Shown: piece by piece, positions 8,947 to 17,415 of the stretch | Layout: each line of letters opens with the position of its first letter | How positions within the stretch are numbered: position 1 is the first letter of the stretch | NCBI GenBank assembly: GCA_964517875.1 | Contig: CAZFEU010000014.1 | Coordinates: 1-44,094 of the forward strand | Length of the DNA stretch: 44,094 nucleotides | Origin: JAJPXC01 sp964517875 | Lineage (GTDB): Bacteria > Bacteroidota > Bacteroidia > Bacteroidales > Muribaculaceae | Reading direction: 5' to 3' | Made by a program: the position numbers and the translations under genes | The notes under the pieces: model-generated | What the model saw: only the letters and a program-made list of their open reading frames with translations | What the model was told of the DNA's origin: nothing | Databases searched by the model: none

Positions 8947-10815
8947 ATGAACAAGATAAAACTTCTTTCACTGGCAGTGCTTCTTGGCGTCGGAGCTTCA
9001 AGCTGCGAGGACACTCTCTTCGAGAATGTCAACCCCGACGTTGCACACACCAATGAGGCTAAGCAGGGTCTTCCGGTGCTCGTATTCTACGCCAACCAGG
9101 TAGTGTACGACCACTCTGAATACTACGTATACCTGTCGCAGTGCCTCACCACCACCGGTAAGAGCCAGACCGGTTCGCTTCCCTACCAGAGCGGCTGGCA
9201 GTTCCTCACCATCAACCGTCACCCACAGTGGCGCCGTCACTTCTATGACATCGGTAAGAACGCCAACATCCTCATTGATAACGCCAACGATATCGGCTCG
9301 AAGAACTACGAGCTTATAGCACGCACCATCAAGCTGATGTCGACCCAGCTCACCACTGACGCATTCGGCGACATGCCCCGCACCGAGGCTTATCTGAGCA
9401 ACTCACCCAAGTACGACACCCAGGCATCAATCTATGCATGGATGTTTGAGGAGGCTGAGGAGCTTCTGAAACTCTACGAGGACCCCGATTGGGTAAACAA
9501 TCCCAACAACCAGCCTATCGACGTAACGATGGACCGCGTATATGCCGGCGACCTCAACAAGTGGAAAGGCTTGGTTTACGCCGTAAAGGCTCGCCTGCTG
9601 CTCCGCAACATTCCTAATGTGAACACATCGAGCGCAGTATGCCAGGAGATCATCGAGACAGCTCAAAAGGCTATTGACCAGTGGCGTCAGGGCGACCTGC
9701 TCTACGGCGCATGGTTCGGCAACGAGCCCCGCTACAACTTCGACGGAGGTTCGGGCGAGCAGAACGCACCTTGGAGCGACTTCAAGCCCATCATCAACTC
9801 TTGGGAGAGCCGCGCCAACTCACTCGAAAACTCAGTGCCCTCGAAGTTCTTCATGCAGGACCTCCTGGGTATCCTCAACCCCGGCAACGAGAACAACGAA
9901 GGTAAATGGGACCCCAACCGCGGTAACAACGGTTACGGTACCGATCCCCGTCTGGCTCTGCTGTTCGTACCCCGTGAAGGCCCCACATCTCCTACCAACG
10001 ACACTAAGGTGTACAAGATGCGCTTCCTCGAGAACAACATAGGTGTTCCCTCGACCGAGTACAAGATCGCCAACTATCCCAACCTCTTCAGCGGTGCTTA
10101 CGCAGCAGGAGTTGACGCTTACAACGCCATCTTCACCATGGAGGAGCTCTACTTCATGCAGGCTGAGGCTTACTACTGGATGGGCAACAAGACCAAGGCT
10201 TGCGAGCTTGCCAAGGAGGCCACACAGTGGAACATTCAGCGTCACCTCGACCGCTTCATCCAGGACAACGGAGGTGCGTATCCCGGCGAGAAGAACTTGG
10301 CTGCCAGCACAGAGGCTGTGCAGAAGGCCGACAAGGAGCGCTTCGAGCGCATCGTGCAGGCATTCCTCAACAACGAGGATGTTGACCGCACCAAGAAGTG
10401 CACCGACGTGGGCAACAAGCGCTGGTTCTTCAACCCCTCAGAGTACACACTCTCTGACCTGATGGAGCAGAAGTACATCGCCATGTACATGCAGCCCGAG
10501 CAGTGGACTGATATGCGTCGCTACCACTACTCTAACAACCGTAACCAATATGGTATCGGTGGTTCAGCCGAAATCGTGTATCCCACACTGCGTCGTCCCT
10601 ACAACCTGTATGCAGCCCACTGGGTTGACGGTCTGACCGACGCCCAGAAGGAGAACGCTTGGGTATACCGCCTCAACTACGACCCCGAGTGCGAGGAGAA
10701 GTACAACCGCCCAGAGCTTGAGCGTCTCGGTGCTTACAAGAATCATGAATGGCTCCGCGAGCCTATGATCTGGAGCAACGCTCCCGGTGTTCGCACTTCA
10801 CTCACCGCTGAATAA
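8947..10815 (+). CDS. SusD/RagB-family surface glycan-binding lipoprotein
   Basis: 622 aa with a lipoprotein signal (lipobox GASSC, Cys20). The SusD fold is visible as TPR-type helices (for example YELIARTIKLMSTQLTTDAFGDMP near residue 120, the usual position of the conserved DxYGDvP-like motif) and the late region LSDLMEQKYIAMYMQPEQWTDMRRYHY, characteristic of SusD-like proteins. It forms the lid on the SusC channel and binds the incoming glycan. At over 600 residues it is longer than typical SusD proteins (~500-550 aa), with extra loops around residues 255-330. Its ligand cannot be read from the sequence. Confidence 0.94.
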   Translation: MNKIKLLSLAVLLGVGASSCEDTLFENVNPDVAHTNEAKQGLPVLVFYANQVVYDHSEYYVYLSQCLTTTGKSQTGSLPYQSGWQFLTINRHPQWRRHFYDIGKNANILIDNANDIGSKNYELIARTIKLMSTQLTTDAFGDMPRTEAYLSNSPKYDTQASIYAWMFEEAEELLKLYEDPDWVNNPNNQPIDVTMDRVYAGDLNKWKGLVYAVKARLLLRNIPNVNTSSAVCQEIIETAQKAIDQWRQGDLLYGAWFGNEPRYNFDGGSGEQNAPWSDFKPIINSWESRANSLENSVPSKFFMQDLLGILNPGNENNEGKWDPNRGNNGYGTDPRLALLFVPREGPTSPTNDTKVYKMRFLENNIGVPSTEYKIANYPNLFSGAYAAGVDAYNAIFTMEELYFMQAEAYYWMGNKTKACELAKEATQWNIQRHLDRFIQDNGGAYPGEKNLAASTEAVQKADKERFERIVQAFLNNEDVDRTKKCTDVGNKRWFFNPSEYTLSDLMEQKYIAMYMQPEQWTDMRRYHYSNNRNQYGIGGSAEIVYPTLRRPYNLYAAHWVDGLTDAQKENAWVYRLNYDPECEEKYNRPELERLGAYKNHEWLREPMIWSNAPGVRTSLTAE

Positions 10816-10855
10816 TCAGTTAACCTATCCAAAACACCATAATTGAATAAACAAC

Positions 10856-11956
10856 ATGAAATTTCAATATAAATTAGCTTTCATAGCTGCTGGTCTGTTG
10901 GCGGTATCGTCATGCGCCAAGCACGACCCCATCGCTGATATGGGTCAGCTTGGTCAGGTAGTGCCCACTACCTACTGGTCGGTAGGTTCGACCGCTTGCA
11001 AGGCTGGTGAGGATTTCTCCTTCCAGGGCAAATATTACATCACGGTTGATGGCGTAGGCATCGACCACTCCGAAGTGTGGTACAACGTGGCTCGCACCGA
11101 GAGCTCATCTGCCACAGTGAAGCTTGCCGGTAGCGTGCTGAAATACACCAAAACCGTGGCTTCGTCCGACACCGTTCGCGACAATCAGCTGATTGCCATT
11201 TATCCCCACGACGAGAATTACTTCTCTGCTCTCGACAACTGCTATATCATCAACAGCACAGTGCCCACATCGGCCACTCTCAGCCCCGTTGACTGGAAAG
11301 AGGTATCGACCTGGGATCAGGAAAAATTTGACACATACTATCCCGCCGGCTTTGCTGAGGAGTTCTGCACAGAGGTTGTTAAGCTGCTCTGCAACGACTC
11401 AACCTACTATACCGGTCTGAAGAACGTGTATATCAACTACCCCTTCACCAACGAGCAGTTTGCTGAAGTCAACGCCAAGTATAATCTCAACTTCCCCACC
11501 GACATCAAGGTGTCAGACGACCCGCAGGAGTCGGTTTCTGACAAGTCTGACCGCTGGTATGAAACCACCGAGGCCGACGATGAGAAGATCATCGGCTGGT
11601 ACTATAAGGATGTAGATGCCAATGGTAACAGCGTGATAATTGAAGTGAGCGGAGTAGAGAAGCCCACCGACGAGACCAAGAACTGGTATCCCGTTTACGA
11701 TGCAGCGCCCTGGGTGTTCTGCCGCTACGACGACGATGCCGGTGCCATAGTACGCGCCGTGCGTGCCAATTATATGCTCGGTTTCCGCGATCTGCTTGGC
11801 ACCATCACCTTCCCCGAATGGATCTACGACTCTAACAATAGCCAGTATGCCGTGACATTCTCACGTCAATACGAGCTTAACTCACAGTTTAAGGTATACG
11901 ACACTCTCGGCAACGTGGGTATCGCATCCGATGTGCGCGTGATAACACTCAACTAA
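10856..11956 (+). CDS. Surface lipoprotein of the SusCD locus, function unknown
   Basis: 366 aa with lipobox VSSC (Cys20). The mature part is beta-rich, acidic and aromatic, with no catalytic signature; the first ~110 residues look like an Ig-type fold. Its place between SusD and the PKD lipoprotein, in a co-directional run with gaps of 40 and 23 bases, suggests an accessory surface glycan-binding protein. The DNA at 11534-11549 carries the same TCTGACAAGTCTGAC 9-mer pattern found in the intergenic arrays, here read as Ser-Asp-Lys-Ser-Asp. I do not recognise a named family. Confidence 0.7.
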   Translation: MKFQYKLAFIAAGLLAVSSCAKHDPIADMGQLGQVVPTTYWSVGSTACKAGEDFSFQGKYYITVDGVGIDHSEVWYNVARTESSSATVKLAGSVLKYTKTVASSDTVRDNQLIAIYPHDENYFSALDNCYIINSTVPTSATLSPVDWKEVSTWDQEKFDTYYPAGFAEEFCTEVVKLLCNDSTYYTGLKNVYINYPFTNEQFAEVNAKYNLNFPTDIKVSDDPQESVSDKSDRWYETTEADDEKIIGWYYKDVDANGNSVIIEVSGVEKPTDETKNWYPVYDAAPWVFCRYDDDAGAIVRAVRANYMLGFRDLLGTITFPEWIYDSNNSQYAVTFSRQYELNSQFKVYDTLGNVGIASDVRVITLN

Positions 11957-11979
11957 CGCTTTAATCCAAGTAATCCACT

Positions 11980-13731
11980 ATGAAATTTATCAATAAAATC
12001 GCGGTTTTCTGTGTGTCGGCGTTGGCCTTGAGCTCGTGCGTTGACAAGGAGCCCGACTACCAGATTTTCCCCAATCCCGACGTTGACTTCACCTACAATG
12101 TTGATGGTGACGAATACACCCTCGACTACTATGTAGTGTCAGCGATCCAGTTTAACAACACCTCAGTTAAGCAAGGTGCCGTGACCTGGAACTTCGGCGA
12201 CGGTCAGACCTCAAACGAGGCTAACCCCGTTCACAAGTATGAAAGCGCCGGCCTCTACAAGGTTACGCTTACCGTTGATGGCGTTGGCTCAAAGACCTAC
12301 CCCATCCTGATCTACGATATCGCTCCCCAGATGTCAATTAACACTCAGTCGACCGACATCGTGGAATTCAACACCACAGAGATTGACTTCAACCTCTTCC
12401 TCCCCAACCCCGAGAACAAGACCGTCCGCTACGTGTGGACATTCCCCGAAGGCACCACTACTGAAGATGGCCAGCCTCTTACCACCGTAGAATTCACATC
12501 GACCGAGAACGGTACATTCGCCGTTCCTGCCGACGTACTTCCTAAGGTGAAGTTCTCCAACATCGGTTCACAGCGCGTCGAAGTGACCTCTTATTATGAC
12601 ATAGAAGGTGAAAACCGCCGTCTTGAGGACTCTTACATCAACGTGCAGGTAGGTTGCAACGAGCCTGCTGCCACTCTCTACTACGCACAGCGCGGTGGTA
12701 ACATCAAGGCTATGAAGCTCCTTGACCTTACCAAGCTCCCCCAGGGTACTAAGGTGCTCCCCTACGATATGGGTGTGAAGTCGGGCCAGAACCCCTTCTG
12801 CCTTGTCTATGGCGAAACTAATGCTACCGACGATGAGGGCAATGCTATAAAAGAAGGATGGATCTACATCCTTGACCCCGGTAAGCAGTACTACTATGTA
12901 AACGATGAGTCAGGTACACTTGGCGACGGTTCAATCACAGCTATGCGTGTCGATGGTACAGGCGTTAACACTGTCCTCACCAATGTAGGTGGCTATGCCT
13001 TCGCCGATCCCTTCTACGGCACAGTCTATAACGGCCAGCTCTACTACACCGACCGTAACACCGGTGTGTCGACAATCGACCTCACTACCCGTGGCGCCGT
13101 TCAGGAGCTCACAGCCAAGCGCGATGGCCGTGCTTCATACTTCGTTCAGAACAACCTCATCCCCTACTACGGCCGCGGTATAGCTTACGGTGCTATCCAC
13201 TCAGCAATCATCCGCGACTCTAAGGGTGTATGGTGGTGGCCTAAGTACTATAATGCCAACGGTATCTTCCGCTTCACTGAGAAGGATATTTATCCCACAC
13301 AGACTCAGGCAGATGGTGCAGCGATTCCTTATCCCATTGTACTTGCCGGCGCTAACATGCGTGCTGTAGCTATCGACGAGACTCGCGGTAATCTCTACGT
13401 ATGGCTTGTAGGTGCAGGTGAAGGTTTCAACGTCTATCCTCTCCCCGGTGCCAACGAAAGCGTTGAGCGTACCGACGTCACCAAGTCGTTCAAGATGGAG
13501 GGTGACCCCATCAACACTACCACTGAGACCGTCAACATGACTCAGTTTGCAGTCGACAAAGAGACCGGCCGCGTATACATGGGCTTCCGTCCCACCGCTA
13601 CTGACGGTTCGGGCTTCGGCCAGGGTATCCTCTACTACGATCCCACAACCGAAAAGATTGAGAAGTACGGCGAAACATCCGATGCAATCTTCGGCGTTGT
13701 AATCAACCCCAACAAGACTAAGCTTTTCTAA
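11980..13731 (+). CDS. PKD-domain surface lipoprotein, probable glycan-binding protein
   Basis: 583 aa. Lipobox LSSC (Cys20) is followed by a clear PKD domain at residues ~30-112, with VTWNFGDGQTS and the strand HKYESAGLYKVTLTV. A second Ig-like stretch covers ~115-225. The C-terminal ~350 residues contain repeated blade-like motifs (GWIYILDPG, GNLYVWLVGAG, GRVYMGFRP) that read like a beta-propeller. Such PKD-propeller lipoproteins serve as surface glycan-binding proteins in Bacteroidetes utilisation loci. It follows the preceding lipoprotein by 23 bases, and a strong hairpin (13751-13792) comes after it. Direct glycan binding is inferred from context. Confidence 0.8.
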   Translation: MKFINKIAVFCVSALALSSCVDKEPDYQIFPNPDVDFTYNVDGDEYTLDYYVVSAIQFNNTSVKQGAVTWNFGDGQTSNEANPVHKYESAGLYKVTLTVDGVGSKTYPILIYDIAPQMSINTQSTDIVEFNTTEIDFNLFLPNPENKTVRYVWTFPEGTTTEDGQPLTTVEFTSTENGTFAVPADVLPKVKFSNIGSQRVEVTSYYDIEGENRRLEDSYINVQVGCNEPAATLYYAQRGGNIKAMKLLDLTKLPQGTKVLPYDMGVKSGQNPFCLVYGETNATDDEGNAIKEGWIYILDPGKQYYYVNDESGTLGDGSITAMRVDGTGVNTVLTNVGGYAFADPFYGTVYNGQLYYTDRNTGVSTIDLTTRGAVQELTAKRDGRASYFVQNNLIPYYGRGIAYGAIHSAIIRDSKGVWWWPKYYNANGIFRFTEKDIYPTQTQADGAAIPYPIVLAGANMRAVAIDETRGNLYVWLVGAGEGFNVYPLPGANESVERTDVTKSFKMEGDPINTTTETVNMTQFAVDKETGRVYMGFRPTATDGSGFGQGILYYDPTTEKIEKYGETSDAIFGVVINPNKTKLF

Positions 13732-13750
13732 TCGAAACTTACTGATAACA

Positions 13751-13792
13751 ACTCAGGTCGTTAAGGTCATTAATGACCTTGACGACCTGAGT
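13751..13792 (+). terminator. Perfect long hairpin between the PKD lipoprotein and GHL10 genes
   Basis: The arms ACTCAGGTCGT (13751-13761) and ACGACCTGAGT (13782-13792) surround the 18-base palindrome AAGGTCATTAATGACCTT (13763-13780); T13762/G13781 would form a G-U pair in RNA. No T-run follows, so it may be an attenuator or mRNA-stability hairpin that lowers expression of the downstream hydrolase rather than a full terminator. It is built from 9-base units like the other repeats. Confidence 0.65.
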
Positions 13793-13813
13793 CATTTATA
13801 ACATAGACCGACA

Positions 13814-16327
13814 ATGATTAAAAAGATACTGACATTAGCGCTACTCGCCTCAGCTTTCGTGCTGCAGGCTCAGCCCCACCGCGAGCATCGCGCCCTGTGG
13901 GTCACGGGCTACCTGGCTGAGTGGCCTTCGGGGTCAATGACCACACAGTCGGCCGTAAATCGTCAGGTGAAGAACCTTCAGACCCAGCTCGACGATCTCA
14001 AGGCCAATAACTATAACACTATCTACTTCCACGTGCGTTCGCACTGCGACGCTATGTACCAGTCGTCTTACGAGCCATGGTCGGCTGCGGTGGGCGGCAC
14101 ACGCGGCACCGCACCTCTTATCGACCCCCTGGCCACCATCATCGAGGAGTGCCACAAGCGCGGCATCGAGCTCTATGCGTGGATCAACCCCTACCGCTAT
14201 GCAGGCGAGAACCTGTATGGTGGCAACAATGAGAGAAATTACGAAACGTCGCACCCCGATTGGCTCCTTACCAAAGAAGGAACAGAAACGATACTTAACC
14301 CGGGTCTGCCCGAGGTGCGCCAGCGTATCGTCGATGTAACCCGCGAAATCATCACCAACTATGATGTCGACGGCGTGGTGTTTGACGACTATTTCTATAC
14401 CAACAGCACCTCCTTGACCAAGGATAAGGATCTGTACAACGCCTACGTAAAGGCTGGAGGTAAACTGGAGCAAGAGGACTGGCGCCGCGAGAATGTAAAC
14501 ACAATGGTGCGCGACGTGTACAATTGCATAATTGAGACCAAGCCCTACCTCAACTTTGGCATCTCACCCGCTGGCCCCTGCAACCCACCGAATATCGCCA
14601 AATACGGCCTCCCCGCTTCGACAATGAAGGACTGGCAGTATGGTGGCATATATTCCGACCCCATAGCGTGGCTCAACGAGGGCATCATTGACATGGTGTC
14701 GCCTCAGATTTACCTTACACGTGCCTCACACTTCCTCGACAACTCCGATTGGTGGTCGAAGGCGGCTTACCATTTCGGCCGCAACATATCGGTGAGCACA
14801 TCCACGGCGCTCATTAAAGATTCAGGCGCTAAGGCTGAAGAATACATCGGCCAGCAGGAATTTCTGCGCACAATCCAGCCGGTCAACCACTCTGGCCTCA
14901 CGATATTCGGATACTCCAAGTTCCTGAGCTATCGTGAGAAGGATCCCGATATCGACGAGAACAAGAATCTGGCATACTTCATGGCGAAGACCGTATACAC
15001 CGAGCCGGCTCTGCAGGTGACCCGCCCCTGGCGCAACTCTTATGAGCCCCGCATGGTGAGCGACATCGTTGTAAGCGGCACAACCGCCAGCTGGACTCCC
15101 GCACGCGAGGGTGACCGTTATACCGTCTACGACCTTTCAGGCTCTACACCCGCACTCCTCGGAGTCACCTATACTCCCGATTACACCCTTCCTGAGGGCA
15201 CCACCGGCAAGATCGGAGTGTGTGTATACGACCGCTACGGCAATGAGTACTCGATGCTTGAGGCCGGCAAAACCGCCACAGCAGGGGAGGCACCCCGCCT
15301 GGTTTACCCCGCAGCCGGAGGCACCTATGCACCGCTGTCCAACTTCCGTTGGGAAGGCGCGGCGCAAACCTACACCGTGGTTATCGCCAAGGATGGTAAG
15401 GATGTTATGACATTCGACACCGACACCCCTGAGCTCCCCTCATCGCAACTCAAGGGCCTCAAGCAGGGTCAAACCTACACTTGGCGTGTCATCAGCAAGG
15501 CAATCAATGCCCTCGACGCTGAATCGGCTCCCCAGGAATTTGTATACGCATCAATGCTCATCAATACACCCGTCGCCGGAGCCAACAATGTGGCCGAGTG
15601 CGCACAGTTTGACGTGACCAAAGCCGCCGATGGAGCCACTTACACCATCGAAATCTCTACGCTCGAAACGTTCAACTCGGTGAGCTACACAGGCACTTTC
15701 GATTCCAACGTATTCACACTCCCCGTGCAGGCCATTTCAACCGGAGTTACCTATTATGCACGCGTCACAGCTTCACTTGGCTCTTACTCATTGACCTCTC
15801 CCATCGTCAAGTTTACCACAGCCACAGTCGAGTATACCGACGCACCGGTATTTGCCAATCCCGTTAATCCTGGCGAAACCATCTACTCCAACAATTCAAT
15901 CATTGTGGAGCCGTGGCATGGCCTCAACGGCGTTACCATAGAGGTGAGTGAAACAGACAAGTTCCCCACCCGCGGAGCCACAGCGCAGTCTACACTCGTC
16001 AACTTCGATACGTCAACCAAGCCCCTGGGCGAATGGAAGATCTCATCTAAGAATCTTGTTGACGGCAAGACCTACTATCTCCGCGCCCGCGGACGCTACA
16101 TGAAGGGTGGTACATCTACCGGGTATACTCCCTACACTCCTGTGATGACCTTCGTATACTCAGCCTCTACCGGTGTGGAGAGCGTGGCGGCCGACGCTGC
16201 CGAGCTTTCGGGCAACGTATATAACCTCCAGGGCATTCTCCTCATTCAGAATGCTACCCCTGAACAGGTCAAAGCCTTGCCCTCCGGCCTTTACATAGTA
16301 GGCGACACCAAGGTGATTGTGAAGTAA
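13814..16327 (+). CDS. Secreted GHL10 (DUF187) glycoside hydrolase with Fn3-like domains
   Basis: 837 aa. A signal peptide (~1-19) precedes a family-10-like TIM barrel (PF02638 type) over residues ~25-390. Hallmarks are HRALWVTGY at the start, IYFHVRSHCDAMYQS, YAWINPYR, the acidic motif DGVVFDDYFY expected to hold catalytic acids, and MVSPQIYLT near residue 300. Three or four beta-sandwich repeats follow (~410-780). The tail has the YNLQG motif and LPSGLYIVGDTKV, like a T9SS-type sorting tail. E. coli DigH (YddW), in the same family, cleaves denuded peptidoglycan glycans, so a peptidoglycan-type or amino-sugar glycan is a possible substrate here (inference). It is the only glycosidase in the locus. 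Confidence 0.87.
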   Translation: MIKKILTLALLASAFVLQAQPHREHRALWVTGYLAEWPSGSMTTQSAVNRQVKNLQTQLDDLKANNYNTIYFHVRSHCDAMYQSSYEPWSAAVGGTRGTAPLIDPLATIIEECHKRGIELYAWINPYRYAGENLYGGNNERNYETSHPDWLLTKEGTETILNPGLPEVRQRIVDVTREIITNYDVDGVVFDDYFYTNSTSLTKDKDLYNAYVKAGGKLEQEDWRRENVNTMVRDVYNCIIETKPYLNFGISPAGPCNPPNIAKYGLPASTMKDWQYGGIYSDPIAWLNEGIIDMVSPQIYLTRASHFLDNSDWWSKAAYHFGRNISVSTSTALIKDSGAKAEEYIGQQEFLRTIQPVNHSGLTIFGYSKFLSYREKDPDIDENKNLAYFMAKTVYTEPALQVTRPWRNSYEPRMVSDIVVSGTTASWTPAREGDRYTVYDLSGSTPALLGVTYTPDYTLPEGTTGKIGVCVYDRYGNEYSMLEAGKTATAGEAPRLVYPAAGGTYAPLSNFRWEGAAQTYTVVIAKDGKDVMTFDTDTPELPSSQLKGLKQGQTYTWRVISKAINALDAESAPQEFVYASMLINTPVAGANNVAECAQFDVTKAADGATYTIEISTLETFNSVSYTGTFDSNVFTLPVQAISTGVTYYARVTASLGSYSLTSPIVKFTTATVEYTDAPVFANPVNPGETIYSNNSIIVEPWHGLNGVTIEVSETDKFPTRGATAQSTLVNFDTSTKPLGEWKISSKNLVDGKTYYLRARGRYMKGGTSTGYTPYTPVMTFVYSASTGVESVAADAAELSGNVYNLQGILLIQNATPEQVKALPSGLYIVGDTKVIVK

Positions 16328-16350
16328 CCCTGACTACCCCCACTACTAAT

Positions 16351-16389
16351 AAGCGAGAGTGATGAGCCGCCGGCTCGTCACTCTCGCTT
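16351..16389 (+). terminator. Terminator hairpin after the GHL10 gene
   Basis: AAGCGAGAGTGA (16351-16362) pairs with TCACTCTCGCTT (16378-16389), extended inside by GAGCC/GGCTC and a T-G pair, leaving a three-base loop. The stem is about 18 bp and starts 24 bases after the GHL10 stop. There is no T-tract after it on the plus strand, so the call rests on stem strength and position. Confidence 0.65.
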
Positions 16390-16391
16390 GT

Positions 16392-16427
16392 CTCTTAAAA
16401 CTCTCGCAACTTTCAAAACTCTCACAA
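16392..16427. repeat. 9-bp tandem array (CTCTTAAAA type)
   Basis: Four consecutive 9-mers, CTCTTAAAA, CTCTCGCAA, CTTTCAAAA and CTCTCACAA, follow the terminator. They belong to the same family as the array at 5311-5364. Confidence 0.75.
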
Positions 16428-16471
16428 AAAAGTTTGTCCTCATGCCCCTTTCTATCAAGGAGCAGGAGGAC
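16426..16471 (-). terminator. Intrinsic terminator of the minus-strand RNA
   Basis: GTCCTC/GAGGAC (16436-16441 with 16466-16471) and an 8-bp inner helix with a six-base loop are followed on the minus strand by AAAC and six T residues (16431-16426). Confidence 0.7.
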
Positions 16472-16669
16472 TAAAGCCATAAGGCATGATTGTGATTCTA
16501 ATTCTATAGCTGTCTTATAGCAATTTCCAAGTGTAGAGATTATATCATACTTACATTTCTCAACACCGGGGATTGTATTGGTCGTTTCGCAACGTCCTTC
16601 TCAATCTATGCCTTGCCTTAGTCCGTATTTTGTAAAATTCAATCAGCCAAGGGAGGGCGTTCGGTGATG
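16426..16669 (-). ncRNA. Putative structured non-coding RNA, unrecognised family
   Basis: On the minus strand a TACCTTTG -7 element (16683-16676) is followed by about 240 bases without a coding pattern, ending in a hairpin plus T6. Hand pairing gives a 12-bp closing helix (16602-16614 with 16481-16492, one bulge). Inside it are three hairpins: 16583-16594 with a GCGA tetraloop (GNRA), 16527-16569 (8 of 9 pairs in the main helix), and 16504-16520. The terminator helix (16436-16450 with 16457-16471) has a G-U pair only when read on the minus strand, where the opposite strand would have a C-A mismatch; this supports the orientation. It is not 6S, tmRNA, SRP or RNase P RNA by visible signatures. 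Confidence 0.6.
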
Positions 16670-16675
16670 ATGTTG

Positions 16676-16683
16676 CAAAGGTA
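16676..16683 (-). promoter_or_regulatory. -7 element for the minus-strand RNA
   Basis: TACCTTTG on the minus strand, the commonest form of the Bacteroidetes -7 box, with the predicted start near 16669. The -33 region is AT-rich with no clear TTTG. The remaining bases up to 16923 are AT-rich, and I see no gene in them. Confidence 0.55.
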
Positions 16684-16923
16684 AGCATTTAAATTTAAAT
16701 AAAAATAATGAATTTTACATATATTTACATATATGGCTATGGTTTGGGTGGTAATTTACATAAATTAATTGATAATAATGAATTTTAAGAATAATTTATG
16801 CTGAATTAGTTCCAATCTGCCCTTTAAATTGCAGGATACATGAAGTGGGTGCTTCAATTAAGGAGCGAATTGATGGTGCGAAGTGGGATAAAATTGATAT
16901 ATTTGAGGAAAAATTTCGATACT

Positions 16924-17415
16924 ATGATGAAATCACTGATATTCGCTGCCGCCATGGCGATCCTGCCACTTGGTGTTTCCGCTCAAAATAGTGGGGGCAC
17001 AGTGCCGCAACCAACTGCGGCCGACAACACATTTCTTGACATGGCAGTCGACATGGCACAGATGTCGGTTGAGAAGGGTGGTGCGCCCGGTGGGGCAGTC
17101 ATTATACTTAACGGCGCTTATCACGCTGCCGGAAATGGTGAGAAACCCGAGCTTGATGCCTTGCAGCACACTCATGCGCCGACGCTTGCCAATGCCGCTG
17201 TTTACACGGTCAACGAGCCTGTCACCGAGGCATGGGTAGAGTTATCGAGGCGCGGAGTAGCTCAGATATATTATGCCAACCCCCGCGAGGATGTCATTGA
17301 AAGCGGCATCTACCGTGATTCGGACTACGATGAATCGGCACTCCCCGCTGGTGCGTCACTTGCAGTAAAGAAACAATTGTCGCAGCCATCGGCGGCTGCC
17401 CTGATTGAAAGGTGA
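16924..17415 (+). CDS. Secreted deaminase-fold protein without catalytic motifs
   Basis: 163 aa from the ATG at 16924, chosen over an in-frame ATG at 16840 because it gives a signal peptide (MMKSLIFAAAMAILPLGVSAQ). The mature part aligns by eye with guanine/cytidine deaminase-superfamily proteins: FLDMAVDMAQMSVEKGGAPGG matches the N-terminal helix and strand, AAVYTVNEPVTEAWVEL matches the TSCEPCPMCLGAI region, and GVAQIYYANPREDVIESGI matches VYYANTREDAAEIGF. The HAE zinc/proton motif is missing and both cysteines of PCxxC are replaced (EPVTEA). It is therefore unlikely to be a zinc deaminase and may be a binding or structural derivative. Its stop overlaps the menA GTG by four bases. Confidence 0.65.
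   Translation: MMKSLIFAAAMAILPLGVSAQNSGGTVPQPTAADNTFLDMAVDMAQMSVEKGGAPGGAVIILNGAYHAAGNGEKPELDALQHTHAPTLANAAVYTVNEPVTEAWVELSRRGVAQIYYANPREDVIESGIYRDSDYDESALPAGASLAVKKQLSQPSAAALIER

Noticed and set aside
16484..16545. Possible CRISPR repeat or tracrRNA-like sequence (ATTGTGATTCTAATTC)
   Set aside because: It loosely resembles Bacteroidetes type II-C repeats, but there is only one copy, no spacer pattern and no cas gene in the window. It is better explained as part of the structured RNA.
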